Assembly (NCBI GenBank): GCA_965261915.1
Contig: CBDHDW010000013.1
Span: 1,860,001 to 1,924,000 of the forward strand
Direction: 5' to 3'
Length of the DNA: 64,000 nt
From: JAIBDK01 sp965261915
GTDB lineage: Bacteria > Pseudomonadota > Gammaproteobacteria > Arenicellales > Poriferihabitantaceae
The notes under the pieces are model-generated. The model saw only the letters and a program-made list of their open reading frames with translations, was not told the origin of the DNA and ran no database searches. A program made the translations under genes and the position numbers. Below, piece by piece: positions 41,831-51,643 of the stretch; the first letter of the stretch is position 1, and each line of letters begins with the position of its first letter.

Positions 41831-42835
41831 TCAATTTTGACGCTGGCGATCAACCAGATTTCGCTCCCACTCATAGGCAGACCGGCAAATTGTTTCGAGG
41901 TCATTGTAGTTCGGTTTCCAATCCAGAATACGTTTGATTTTCCCACAATCCGCTATCAATTGCGGCGGATCACCCGCTCTTTTTGGCTCAATCGTGACCG
42001 GAAAGTCTACTCCACTCACTTTTTTCACACAATCAATGACTTCATGAACACTAAATCCATTGCCATAGCCACAATTCAACTGCATGCTTGGACCACCGTC
42101 GTCCAGATAATTCAAACCTGAAATATGTGCCGCCGCCAAATCGTCAACATGAATATAGTCACGAATACAGGTACCGTCCGGGGTTTCGTAATCGTCCCCG
42201 AAAACAGCCATTTCCGCCCTCAACCCGCAAGCTGTCTGACAAGCCACTTTAATGAGGTGAGTTGCTTCCGGAGTTGCCTGACCAACCAATCCGCCCATGT
42301 GTGCTCCTGCGACATTGAAGTATCGTAACGCCACATATTTGAGATTGCTGTCAGCCGCCGCCGCCATATCGCGCAACGTCCATTCGGTGATCAATTTTGT
42401 CGCACCGTAAGGGTTTATCGGTTCAAGCGGTGCCGTTTCGTCTACCGGACAGATTTCGGCAACTCCGTAAACCGCTGCGCTGGATGAAAAGATAAATTTA
42501 TTTACCTTGTTTTCTACACAGGCCTTGATCAATTCAAGCGACCCTACAACATTGTTCTGATAATACTTGGCTGGATTCTCGACCGACTCCGGAACCACAA
42601 TATGTCCGGCGAAATGCACTACCGCGTCTATGGAGTGGTTTTGAATGATCCGCGAGACCCGCTTTCGGTCTTTGATGTCACCCTGGTAAAACGTCGCCTG
42701 ACCCGGGATTGCCCATTCATGTCCAGAATACAAATTATCCAATACCACAAGCTCCCTGCCGGATTCGAGAATCTGCAGCGTGGTATGCGAACCTATGTAA
42801 CCAGCGCCCCCGGTTACCAAAACAGTTTGAGACAT
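41831..42835 (-). CDS. galE: UDP-glucose 4-epimerase
   Basis: 334 residues. Short-chain dehydrogenase fold: TGGAGYIGSHTTLQILE (NAD binding), SSSAAVYG, catalytic YGATK, and RDYIHVDDLA. Interconverts UDP-glucose and UDP-galactose for surface polysaccharides. It lies 36 bases upstream of the WaaG-WaaP gene on the same strand and likely starts this LPS operon. Confidence 0.95.
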   Translation of the reverse strand: MSQTVLVTGGAGYIGSHTTLQILESGRELVVLDNLYSGHEWAIPGQATFYQGDIKDRKRVSRIIQNHSIDAVVHFAGHIVVPESVENPAKYYQNNVVGSLELIKACVENKVNKFIFSSSAAVYGVAEICPVDETAPLEPINPYGATKLITEWTLRDMAAAADSNLKYVALRYFNVAGAHMGGLVGQATPEATHLIKVACQTACGLRAEMAVFGDDYETPDGTCIRDYIHVDDLAAAHISGLNYLDDGGPSMQLNCGYGNGFSVHEVIDCVKKVSGVDFPVTIEPKRAGDPPQLIADCGKIKRILDWKPNYNDLETICRSAYEWERNLVDRQRQN

Positions 42836-42891
42836 ATTACCCTTAATTTCATTAATTTTTAAACTGGCGATCAGCCGTATACTGATTCAGC

Positions 42892-45249
42892 CTATCGATT
42901 ATACCAGTAGCCCACAACATTATCCTTTTCACCAGCAACCCGATATTCACCATCATACTGATGACGGCTCTCCAATATCAGGGCCCCGGATATCGCAGTA
43001 GAGAAGATTCCGATTCCGCTTTGTTCATAGCGATCAACAACCGTCTTGTGCGGATGTTTAAACCGGTTTTTATAGCCCGCGCTAACGAATGCGGTATGCG
43101 GTTCGACTCTGGCAAGAAAACCGGCAGTAGAAGAAGTTCTGCTTCCCTGGTGCGGAACCTGTAGAAAGTCCGATTTCAGGTTATCACCGTATTGTTCTAC
43201 TAAAACCGCTTCAACTTCTTTTTCTATATCACCCGTGAGCAGCAACGAGGTTTGTCTGGACTGAACCCGAATGACACAGGAAGCATTGTTTCCCCCATCC
43301 GCAGACAGGTAATGATCTTTTGTCGGCCATAACACAAAAAACTCAACTCCGTCCCACTGCCATTGCTGACCTGCCAGACAAATTCTGGAGCCCTTGATTT
43401 GCTCCGGCGCACCTGACCAAAGTTCATCAATATCGATGCTTTGGATAATCGCATTCAGTCCACCTGCGTGATCATTGTGTTTGTGAGAAACAACCAGCTT
43501 ATCAATTTTATCGATCGCCGCGAATTGCAGAAAGGGAAGTACAATGTCATACCCGGAATCCAGTCCGCCTTGATAATGCGGGCCGGTATCGAATATTAAA
43601 GTATGGTTCTCAGTCTCAATCACACTCGCCAGGCCCTGACCCACGTCGAGCATGGTATAGCGAAATTCACCGTGGGCGGGAGCAAGCGGCGTATAAATAA
43701 AAACAGGCACAATTAGCACAATGGCAAGCACTGGTGCCAAGCGAATAGCCTGATACCGTAAAATCAAGATACCAATCAAGCCGAACACCAGAAGCCAAAC
43801 AGGCTTTGCTGATGATAACCAGACTGCCCCGGGAATGGCTGCAAGTAATTCGAGCGCTTTCAGTAAGACCGCCAGACCTTCAGCGGCCATGCCGAAGAAA
43901 GCCAATGAGATCTGGGGGGCACCCAGCAGTTTCAGAAATAACCCCATCATTGCCAGCGGAATGACAAAAAATGTCACAACCGGAATGGCGATGAAGTTAG
44001 CCAGTGGCGCAATTATAGAAACCTGATTAAACAGCACGATCAGTATCGGTGCCATCCCTATGCTTAAGGAAAGTTGGATTGTTAACCACTGTTTCAATCG
44101 TGCTGCACATCTTGACAGCAGACCTGATGTCAGTTCGCGGCCGCGCGTGACCACCAACGCAATGATACTCACCGCAGAGAACGACAGCCAAAAGCCATTG
44201 TCAACCGCAGACAATGGATCAACTGCCAGAATGACAAATAATGAAACGTTCAGAGAATCAACGATTGACGCATTCCTTCTCCCCAAATATGCAGTTGCGA
44301 TAACCACAACCATGATAAGTGCGCGACGCGTTGGAATCGTCATTCCGGCCAATAGCGCATAGAGTACCGCGGCAAGAACTCCACAGACCAAACCAAAATC
44401 ACGGCTTGAAATTGTAGTTTGCCAACGACCCGTCAGACGAAATGCCCTACCGGTTAACCAAATCACCAGTCCGGTTACAAAACTGATATGCAAACCAGAA
44501 ATTGCAACCAGATGAATTGTTCCGGTATCTCGAAAAGTTTGCCAGATTTTTGCCGGGATATCTCCACGCACCCCAACCAGCAGAGCGCTTAACACAGCAG
44601 ATTCGGTGGAACCAGAAAAATTCTCAGAAAGAAAAGACGCGATTTCGCTACGCAGTTTTGAAAAAGAGTTTACCGGGAAACGATTGCTAATCATCTGGTT
44701 TTGCGCGCTTTCCCTGACGTAACCTGTGGCACCAAATCGATTGGAATAGAGCCAGGATTCATAGTCGAACTGGCCTCCTGGATTGTGGAGCCCTCGCGAT
44801 CTCTTTAATCGAACAGTCAGTCTCCAGTTTTGATCAACGCCAAAGCCGGCGATTTTGTGATAGCTTTTTAATCGGATTTTGTTCGGGTGAGCATGCACAT
44901 TTCCGTTAAATTCAAGCTGATTCACAACAAAGTCGAATTGGCTATAGCGGGCTTTTTGCACCGGAACACCGGTCACTTTTCCCGAAACCACGACATCCTG
45001 CTTTTCCAGAGCCACGTCAAACCCGTTCTCCAGAATATTCCCGGCAACCCAGTTCGCCCACGCTAACCCTGAGATCAGCACGGCAGTCAGAACAAATGCC
45101 TGCCTGATACGCCCGGACTCAACAATATAGACACAACATAAACAGGATAGAAACACACCAACCAGAACGCCAGTTGATGGTAACTGCCAGAAGAAACGGT
45201 GCAAAACCACACCAAAAGAAAACAACGCCAGATATATTCGATTCGACAT
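42892..45249 (-). CDS. comEC: DNA internalization protein ComEC/Rec2
   Basis: 785 residues. Order: N-terminal DUF4131 region, the membrane competence domain (LVAISGLHISFVTGLVIWL; GMTIPTRRALIMV), then a C-terminal metallo-beta-lactamase domain with VVSHKHNDHAGGLNAI and VPHQGSRTSS. It forms the inner-membrane channel for transforming DNA. Complete, so natural transformation is possible. It is downstream of the groEL terminator and read the same way. Confidence 0.93.
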   Translation of the reverse strand: MSNRIYLALFSFGVVLHRFFWQLPSTGVLVGVFLSCLCCVYIVESGRIRQAFVLTAVLISGLAWANWVAGNILENGFDVALEKQDVVVSGKVTGVPVQKARYSQFDFVVNQLEFNGNVHAHPNKIRLKSYHKIAGFGVDQNWRLTVRLKRSRGLHNPGGQFDYESWLYSNRFGATGYVRESAQNQMISNRFPVNSFSKLRSEIASFLSENFSGSTESAVLSALLVGVRGDIPAKIWQTFRDTGTIHLVAISGLHISFVTGLVIWLTGRAFRLTGRWQTTISSRDFGLVCGVLAAVLYALLAGMTIPTRRALIMVVVIATAYLGRRNASIVDSLNVSLFVILAVDPLSAVDNGFWLSFSAVSIIALVVTRGRELTSGLLSRCAARLKQWLTIQLSLSIGMAPILIVLFNQVSIIAPLANFIAIPVVTFFVIPLAMMGLFLKLLGAPQISLAFFGMAAEGLAVLLKALELLAAIPGAVWLSSAKPVWLLVFGLIGILILRYQAIRLAPVLAIVLIVPVFIYTPLAPAHGEFRYTMLDVGQGLASVIETENHTLIFDTGPHYQGGLDSGYDIVLPFLQFAAIDKIDKLVVSHKHNDHAGGLNAIIQSIDIDELWSGAPEQIKGSRICLAGQQWQWDGVEFFVLWPTKDHYLSADGGNNASCVIRVQSRQTSLLLTGDIEKEVEAVLVEQYGDNLKSDFLQVPHQGSRTSSTAGFLARVEPHTAFVSAGYKNRFKHPHKTVVDRYEQSGIGIFSTAISGALILESRHQYDGEYRVAGEKDNVVGYWYNR

Positions 45250-45451
45250 TCCCTATCCCGTGTTTTAATGAAGCAACCTTGCTTCAAACTACTACTATTT
45301 CAAAACTTTAACAATTCCGACAGCCCTATCCTTGACATTGCCGCGCATAACAAATTTCTTAAACTCTTCAACCATCTGATTCACCCTGATTCTTTTTGAT
45401 TGACTGTTATTGTAACAATGATTAGGGAACAAGACGATTACACATCGGCAC

Positions 45452-45477
45452 AAAAAAGGCTCCCGAAGGAGCCTTTT
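45452..45477 (-). terminator. Terminator after groEL
   Basis: AAAAAGGCTCC / GGAGCCTTTTT stem with a CGAA loop. It is symmetrical, so it can end transcription from either side. It lies 22 bases beyond the groEL stop. The rest of the 45250-45498 gap shows no gene. Confidence 0.85.
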
Positions 45478-45498
45478 TCGAGCACTTAAGCGCTGGAA

Positions 45499-47130
45499 TT
45501 ACATCATGCCGCCCATGCCGCCCATATCAGGCATTGCAGGTGCAGGCTTGTCTTCAGGAATTTCAGCAATCATGGCTTCGGTTGTGATCAACAGACCCGC
45601 GATAGATGCTGCGTTTTGCAGCGCTGCACGAGTCACTTTAGTTGGGTCGAGAATACCCATTTCGATCATGTCACCGTATTCACCAGAACCCGCGTTGTAA
45701 CCGTAGTTTCCTTCATTGCTTGCAACGTTGTTAAGCACAACTGAAGCGTCGTCGCCGGCGTTGCTAACAATTTGGCGAAGTGGTTCTTCCAGAGAGCGAA
45801 GCACAATTTTGATACCCATATCCTGATCAGGATTGTCACCTGATAGCTTGCTAACAGCAGCGACACAACGAACCAAAGCCGTTCCACCACCCGGGACAAC
45901 GCCTTCTTCAACCGCAGCGCGAGTTGCATGCAGCGCATCTTCAACGCGTGCTTTCTTCTCTTTCATTTCAACTTCAGTGGCCGCACCAACTTTGATTACG
46001 GCAACACCGCCGGCCAGTTTGGCAACGCGTTCCTGCATTTTTTCTTTGTCGTACTCGGAAGTTGCTTCTTCGATTTGCGCACGGATCTGGTTCACTCGGC
46101 CTTCGATTTCGTCTGAGCTTCCAGCACCATCGATGACAGTTGTGTTTTCTTTGGTTACCTGAATGCGTTTGGCTTCACCAAGATCATCCAGAGCAACTGC
46201 GTCCAGGCTCATACCAACTTCTTCACTAATCACCTGTCCGCCGGTCAGGATAGCAATATCCTGTAACATGGCTTTTCTGCGATCACCAAAACCCGGGGCT
46301 TTTACTGCGCATACTTTGACGATGCCGCGGATGTTGTTAACAACCAGAGTCGCCAACGCTTCTCCATCAATATCTTCCGCGATAACCATCAACGGACGGC
46401 TTGATTTTGCAACACTTTCAAGGGTTGGTAGCAAATCGCGGATGTTGGAGATTTTCTTATCGTGAATCAGGATGAACGGATTTTCCAGACCAACCGCCAT
46501 GCTGTCCTGATCGTTGATGAAGTATGGCGACAAATAACCGCGGTCAAACTGCATACCTTCAACAACTTCAAGTTCGTTTTCAAGGGCGTTACCTTCTTCA
46601 ACAGTGATTACGCCTTCTTTACCCACTTTTTCCATTGCCTTTGCAATAATGTCACCAATCTGAACGTCAGCATTTGCAGAAACTGTACCAACCTGAGCAA
46701 TTTCTTTGTGGTCAGTACAAGGTTTGGAAAGATCCTGCAATTCGGCAACGCCCGTAACAACTGCTTTGTCGATACCGCGTTTCAGGTCCATTGGGTTCAT
46801 GCCAGCGGCAACAGCTTTCATGCCTTCGCGAACAATAGCCTGCGCCAGTACAGTCGCAGTGGTTGTTCCATCACCCGCCACATCAGATGTCTTGGAAGCA
46901 ACTTCCTTAACCATCTGTGCGCCCATGTTTTCAATCTTGTCTTTAAGCTCAACTTCTTTTGCAACGGATACCCCATCTTTGGTCACTGTTGGAGCGCCAA
47001 ACGATTTATCGAGTACCACGTTACGGCCTTTCGGGCCCAGTGTTATTTTTACGGCATCTGCCAGGGTGTTTACACCTTTAAGCATGCGCGCACGTGCGCT
47101 TTCGCCGAATACTACTTCTTTAGCAGCCAT
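45499..47130 (-). CDS. groEL: Chaperonin GroEL
   Basis: 543 residues. TLGPKGRNVVLDKSFGAPTV, DVAGDGTTTATVLAQAIV, and the GGMGGMM tail. The double-ring folding chaperone works with GroES. It lies 34 bases after groES, under the shared CIRCE promoter. Confidence 0.99.
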   Translation of the reverse strand: MAAKEVVFGESARARMLKGVNTLADAVKITLGPKGRNVVLDKSFGAPTVTKDGVSVAKEVELKDKIENMGAQMVKEVASKTSDVAGDGTTTATVLAQAIVREGMKAVAAGMNPMDLKRGIDKAVVTGVAELQDLSKPCTDHKEIAQVGTVSANADVQIGDIIAKAMEKVGKEGVITVEEGNALENELEVVEGMQFDRGYLSPYFINDQDSMAVGLENPFILIHDKKISNIRDLLPTLESVAKSSRPLMVIAEDIDGEALATLVVNNIRGIVKVCAVKAPGFGDRRKAMLQDIAILTGGQVISEEVGMSLDAVALDDLGEAKRIQVTKENTTVIDGAGSSDEIEGRVNQIRAQIEEATSEYDKEKMQERVAKLAGGVAVIKVGAATEVEMKEKKARVEDALHATRAAVEEGVVPGGGTALVRCVAAVSKLSGDNPDQDMGIKIVLRSLEEPLRQIVSNAGDDASVVLNNVASNEGNYGYNAGSGEYGDMIEMGILDPTKVTRAALQNAASIAGLLITTEAMIAEIPEDKPAPAMPDMGGMGGMM

Positions 47131-47164
47131 GATTATATTTCCTCTATCTCTGTCTGTTTATAGA

Positions 47165-47455
47165 TTAACTTTCGATGACGCCCATAATGTCGTCTTCGCG
47201 CATTACCAAAAGGTCTTCGCCGTCGATTTTGACTTCAGTGCCGGAATATTTTCCAAACAGCACAGTGTCGCCAACTTTGACGTCCAGGCCTCGTTGCTCT
47301 CCGTTATCGAGAACTTTGCCGTTTCCAGCAGCAACGATTTCACCTTGCATTGGTTTTTCGGTAGCAGAATCGGGAATTACGATTCCACCGGGGCTGGTGC
47401 GCTCATCTTCTACACGTCGAACGACCACGCGGTCATGAAGCGGACGGATATTCAT
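47165..47455 (-). CDS. groES: Co-chaperonin GroES
   Basis: 96 residues: MNIRPLHDRVVVRRVEDERT, then the mobile loop (SPGGIVIPDSATEKPMQG). The heptameric lid of GroEL. First gene of the operon, 73 bases after the CIRCE element. Confidence 0.99.
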   Translation of the reverse strand: MNIRPLHDRVVVRRVEDERTSPGGIVIPDSATEKPMQGEIVAAGNGKVLDNGEQRGLDVKVGDTVLFGKYSGTEVKIDGEDLLVMREDDIMGVIES

Positions 47456-47528
47456 ACGCTCATATCTCCTGTCAGTTATTAAAAATTACTTGAAAAATGG
47501 GGATTTAACCGGCTGAAAATCAGCACTG

Positions 47529-47555
47529 TTAGCACTCCCCTCGAGTGAGTGCTAA
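47529..47555. promoter_or_regulatory. CIRCE element (HrcA operator)
   Basis: A perfect inverted repeat TTAGCACTC-N9-GAGTGCTAA. It is the binding site of the heat-shock repressor HrcA, directly after the groES promoter. hrcA itself is not in the window. Confidence 0.96.
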
Positions 47556-47582
47556 TAATAGTGGCAAGTTTTAAAAAATCAA
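47555..47582 (-). promoter_or_regulatory. groES-groEL promoter
   Basis: On the minus strand, TTGATT (47577-47582) is followed after 16 bases by TATTAT (47555-47560), a sigma-70-like pair. The -10 abuts the CIRCE operator, so HrcA would block transcription initiation. Confidence 0.6.
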
Positions 47583-47705
47583 TGGTTAATTTGGAAAAAT
47601 CTTCTGTTTTGGGGCAGGATTCTTCCAAAAACGCACTAAAAGCCCGAAATTTGGCAGTCCGCCGCTTTAATTCAATGCGCCGAACCAAAATCTTTTCAGC
47701 TTCAA

Positions 47706-48416
47706 TCAGGGAAACAACTTTTGAACTGAATGGCGAATTCGGTGAGACCACCAGCGCACCGACTTTTCCAATACCCCTTTGTGTTCGAGCTTTCCAAGCT
47801 CCTCGGCGTTCAGCAGCTCTGGGGCAAATTTGCGCTTAAGCTTTAGAATTGCACCTAAATCGATGGCAACGCAAGCATCAAATAACAACCTGGAAAAAGG
47901 ATTCAGCTTTAATCCTCGCCTAACCGCTGAAACAAAATCCACAAAAACCGGACGCTGATCATCGCTAACCAGAATATTGCTGGCGTTACGCAGATCTCCA
48001 TGCACAACTCCAGCGTGGTGCAGTTCGTAAACTCTGGTTTCAACTTCACCAATAAATTTACCCCAGTCCAGTGATTCGGCAACCTCGCGAATACTGCATG
48101 TCGGCAAGTATTCCATCGCGAATGCGCGACAGTCGATTTTGCCCAGAAAACGGGGTATGCCGTCAACTGCGTCTAATTGCTGTAACGCCCGACACTCTCT
48201 ATACACCAGCCAGGGTGCCAGCAACAATGAAAACCCTTTGCTGGAATTCTGGTAATCCTTGAATATTACCTTTTGGCCATTTACCTCGCTTAAAATGACG
48301 TCCGCTCGAGTACTGCCCGCTGTTTTGAAAGCACGAATTTGATGCTCCAGCAGCTCCGCTCTAACGAAAGCATGATCACGGTGAAGCGTATCCGTTGGTG
48401 TAGGGCTAGACACCAT
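47706..48416 (-). CDS. RIO/LPS-type kinase-like protein
   Basis: 236 residues. HHAGVVHGDLRNASNILVSDD is the catalytic loop (HGD-N), and PVFVDFVSAVRRG the DFG-equivalent; FKDYQNSSKGF supplies the ATP lysine. The family includes lipopolysaccharide kinases and RIO-like kinases of gammaproteobacteria. The substrate is not evident. It lies between fxsA and groES on the same strand. It is the third kinase of this fold in the window. Confidence 0.72.
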   Translation of the reverse strand: MVSSPTPTDTLHRDHAFVRAELLEHQIRAFKTAGSTRADVILSEVNGQKVIFKDYQNSSKGFSLLLAPWLVYRECRALQQLDAVDGIPRFLGKIDCRAFAMEYLPTCSIREVAESLDWGKFIGEVETRVYELHHAGVVHGDLRNASNILVSDDQRPVFVDFVSAVRRGLKLNPFSRLLFDACVAIDLGAILKLKRKFAPELLNAEELGKLEHKGVLEKSVRWWSHRIRHSVQKLFP

Positions 48417-48453
48417 TGTTAAAGGGCATCAGCCTGTTAAAGGGCATCAGCCA

Positions 48454-48912
48454 TTAATCCAGATTCTTGTATTCACCATCAATAATTCGATTGTGTTGAG
48501 ATGTTGGCGAACGGGCACTTGCCGTTTGATCTGTGGTTCGAAAACCCGGTTGGCCATGGACTGGTGCTCGATTAGTCATGAAATAACGAATTGCGCTACG
48601 GCGTAATGGCGGGGTCAGCAAAATAAATCCAACCGTATCAGTAAAAAATCCAGGGGTAAGCAACAACGCTCCAGCAAGAAAAAGACAAAATCCTTCGATC
48701 ATTTCCATGGCTGGAACTTCGGCTCGGGCAAGCTGCATTTGTGCTCGGGCAAGTGTTGAAAAACCTTGTGTCCTGACCAAAAATGCCCCCAGCATTGCGG
48801 TAAATACAACCAGAAAAATTGTCCAGCCAGCGCCCACAATGGAACCGATTTTGATCAAAAAATAGATTTCGACCAGAGGGACGATAAGAAATATCAGAAA
48901 AAGTGAACGCAT
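48454..48912 (-). CDS. fxsA: FxsA family membrane protein
   Basis: 152 residues. FxsA pattern: FLIFLIVPLVEIYFLIKIGS, VFTAMLGAFLVRTQGFSTL, and GALLLTPGFFTDTVGFILL. An inner-membrane protein that in E. coli relieves exclusion of phage T7 by the F plasmid. fxsA next to groES-groEL is the E. coli arrangement as well. The C-terminal tail is polar and variable. Confidence 0.9.
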   Translation of the reverse strand: MRSLFLIFLIVPLVEIYFLIKIGSIVGAGWTIFLVVFTAMLGAFLVRTQGFSTLARAQMQLARAEVPAMEMIEGFCLFLAGALLLTPGFFTDTVGFILLTPPLRRSAIRYFMTNRAPVHGQPGFRTTDQTASARSPTSQHNRIIDGEYKNLD

Positions 48913-49145
48913 AATTTACTCCGCCATTCAGAGCGCAATGGTAGCCCCCCTAAGGGTATAATATTCCGGCCATTAAAAGTTTATGATTGAACCCCCGAAT
49001 ATGGGGATTAATCACGATATTTCTACTTATACGATACGACTATAAAAATTTACCCAAAATTATATCCCCTATTCCGGCTCAAGCGATACTGAACTATCAT
49101 AAATCCACACAGTCAACTACAAACCGTCCTTAGGCGTTATTGCGA

Positions 49146-51557
49146 ATGTTTAATCCCCGTTCCATTTTTCCAACAGACCCTGCAGCAGAGTGCAAAAACA
49201 TTGCCTCGATCAGTTTACGAAACCTGATCCTGGCATTTTTGGTCGTGCTTGGCTGCAGCCTGGCGGCTGTTTTGGCAAACACTGCCATTGCCCAGGATGC
49301 GTTGTTACCTGAAGATGCAGCTTTTGTTTTCATTGGCGATGTAAAAGGCGACAGCAACCTGGAAGCAAAGTGGCAAATTGCGGATGGCTACTATATCTAC
49401 AAAGATAAGGTCAGCTTTGAAACCACCGATGGCAATCAATTGGATGTTTCCTACCAACTCCCGGCCGGAATCGTTAAACAGGATGATCTTTTTGGCGAGG
49501 TTGAAGTATATACGGAAGATTTCGCAGTAAGCCTACAAACCAATCTGGCAGAATCCGGGCAATTTGTATTGGTTGCTAAAGCACAGGGCTGCAACGAGCC
49601 CATTGGGGTGTGCTATCCGCCAATGGTTCGAACGATAAAGTATAGCCGGGAAGAAAATGGCGAGTTTGTTGTTTTCGCAGACAAAACCCCGACAACACCA
49701 GAATCGGCGGACTCCGATCGCCAGTTTCCAGCATCTCAAAATCAACTCATTTCTGCATTGGATTCGGCCAGCGAGCTACGCTCGCTGCTGTCCGTCGGTT
49801 TCAATCAGGAAAAATTTCTTGCCGTAGATGATGCCTTTCAACTGCAAATGGAAGCCTATGACGATAGTTCGCTCAAGGCCAGATTTGCGGTTGCAGAAGG
49901 CTATTACCTGTATCGGGATAAAATCAAATTTCGATATAACAACCAGCTTTTAGCAACGACCTTTCCTCAGGGCGTGCTCAAACAGGATGAATATTTTGGT
50001 GAAGTTGAAACATTCGAGGAAAATTTTAGCGCTACTGTTCAGATTACCCATCGACAAGGCATCCTGTCTGCAACGTACCAGGGATGTGCCAGCAAGGGGA
50101 TTTGCTATGCGCCAGTTTCACAGGAATTCTCAATTTCAGATGTTGTCAATAATTCTGAAAATACAACGGCTGAGAATTCGGATTCTGCTATAGCCGCAAG
50201 TTTTAACACCCGTATTGAAACAGGAACCACAAATCAGGTTGATACAGCCGTAACGCAAACACCCGTCAGTGAAACCGCTGAGCCATTATTTGGACTGCTC
50301 ATCGGCGCTTTCTTCGCCGGGATTTTGCTGACTTTTACGCCTTGTGTCCTACCGCTCATTCCGATTTTGTCCAGCGTTATCGCAGGACAAGGGAACACCA
50401 TTACCCGAACACGCGGCGGATTACTGGCAGTTGTCTACGTTATTGGCACTATGATTACCTATGCTGCTATGGGGGCGCTTGCGGGCGCTACCGGTGACCA
50501 GCTACAGGCCTATTTTCAGAATATTTGGGCCATTGGCTTTTTGTGTATTCTGTTTTTCATCATGGCTTTATCGATGTTTGGCCTTTACGAAATACAAATG
50601 CCGGGATTCATTCAGGAACGAATTCAAACCAAAACCGGCCGTCTGGGCGGATCCATTCCGCTTGTCCTGATTCTCGGTATTTTTTCAGCATTAATTGTCG
50701 GGGCATGTGTTTCTCCTGTATTAATTTCATTTCTGGGTGTTGCCATGGCCAGTCAAAATCCAGTACTCGGAGCTCAACTTATGACCGCCATGGCGTTGGG
50801 GATGGGAGTACCGTTAATTGCGGTAGGAATTGGAGCCGGGCACATTGTTCCCAGGGCCGGACAATGGATGGAAAAAATCAAACAGGGTTTCGGCGTTCTG
50901 CTCATCGGCGTTGCAATCTACCTGCTTGGACAATTACCACAAATTCCAGTCTTGTTGGTTTGGGGCGGGTTTTTTATTATCCTTAGTATATTCCTGGGGT
51001 CTACACAATCGGTTAGCAACGAGACCCGTGCCTGGCAGCGACTGGAAAAAGGCATTGGGATTGTTTTGTTGGTATGGGGGATGGTTTTGATGTTAGGTGG
51101 CTTTTTAGGCCAACGGGATCTGTTCAAGCCAATACCAACTGATCTATTTGGCAGAATTTTACAAGTTGAAAAAGGACTTTCAGGTTCGCAAAGTTACCCG
51201 TTCACTTACATCAATTCCATATCACAGCTCGAAGCCGAACTTGGCCAGGCTAAAATGACACAGAAGACGACAATCATCGATTACTATGCCGATTGGTGTG
51301 TCGATTGTGTTCGTATGGAAAAAACCACGTTTAGCGACTTACCGGTAAAAGCCGTTCTCGAAAACCGTTTTGTGACGTTAAAAGTTGATGTGACTGATCC
51401 GAATGACGAATACGGCAAGGCGCTGAAACGGCGTTACAAAGTATTTGGCCCACCGGCAACAATATTTGTCGATCCCGAAGGAAATATACTTGAGCAAGCG
51501 AATTTTTATGGCTATAGGAACGCTGATGAATTTCTGACACTGCTGGATTCTTTATAG
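49146..51557 (+). CDS. dsbD: DsbD thiol:disulfide interchange protein, duplicated N-domain
   Basis: 803 residues from ATG 49146 (a TTG two codons earlier is less likely), versus about 565 in E. coli. After a signal region come two DsbD-alpha-type domains: residues about 55-165 (KWQIADGYYIYKDKVSF; QGCNEPIGVCYPP, Cys149/156) and about 225-330 (RFAVAEGYYLYRDKIKF; QGCASKGICYAP, Cys314/320). The eight-helix electron-transfer domain begins near 387 (LLTFTPCVLPLIPIL). The C-terminal thioredoxin domain has YYADWCVDC (Cys718/721). DsbD carries electrons from cytoplasmic thioredoxin to the periplasm. A second redox-active front domain could serve another partner, e.g. the TlpA-like protein downstream. 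Confidence 0.93.
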   Translation: MFNPRSIFPTDPAAECKNIASISLRNLILAFLVVLGCSLAAVLANTAIAQDALLPEDAAFVFIGDVKGDSNLEAKWQIADGYYIYKDKVSFETTDGNQLDVSYQLPAGIVKQDDLFGEVEVYTEDFAVSLQTNLAESGQFVLVAKAQGCNEPIGVCYPPMVRTIKYSREENGEFVVFADKTPTTPESADSDRQFPASQNQLISALDSASELRSLLSVGFNQEKFLAVDDAFQLQMEAYDDSSLKARFAVAEGYYLYRDKIKFRYNNQLLATTFPQGVLKQDEYFGEVETFEENFSATVQITHRQGILSATYQGCASKGICYAPVSQEFSISDVVNNSENTTAENSDSAIAASFNTRIETGTTNQVDTAVTQTPVSETAEPLFGLLIGAFFAGILLTFTPCVLPLIPILSSVIAGQGNTITRTRGGLLAVVYVIGTMITYAAMGALAGATGDQLQAYFQNIWAIGFLCILFFIMALSMFGLYEIQMPGFIQERIQTKTGRLGGSIPLVLILGIFSALIVGACVSPVLISFLGVAMASQNPVLGAQLMTAMALGMGVPLIAVGIGAGHIVPRAGQWMEKIKQGFGVLLIGVAIYLLGQLPQIPVLLVWGGFFIILSIFLGSTQSVSNETRAWQRLEKGIGIVLLVWGMVLMLGGFLGQRDLFKPIPTDLFGRILQVEKGLSGSQSYPFTYINSISQLEAELGQAKMTQKTTIIDYYADWCVDCVRMEKTTFSDLPVKAVLENRFVTLKVDVTDPNDEYGKALKRRYKVFGPPATIFVDPEGNILEQANFYGYRNADEFLTLLDSL

Positions 51558-51643
51558 GACACGGAAACGCTGAAACAGGGAGTCTCCGGATCGATACAAC
51601 CGGATTCCTGACTTTTCAATCGTGCGTACTATTTGAGGCTGAT

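Noticed and set aside
46462..47482. Long plus-strand frames opposite groEL and groES
   Set aside because: Antisense shadows of highly conserved chaperonin genes with strong codon bias.
47479..47751. 90-residue minus-strand frame upstream of groES
   Set aside because: It covers the groES promoter and CIRCE operator, has no recognisable domain and overlaps the end of the kinase gene.
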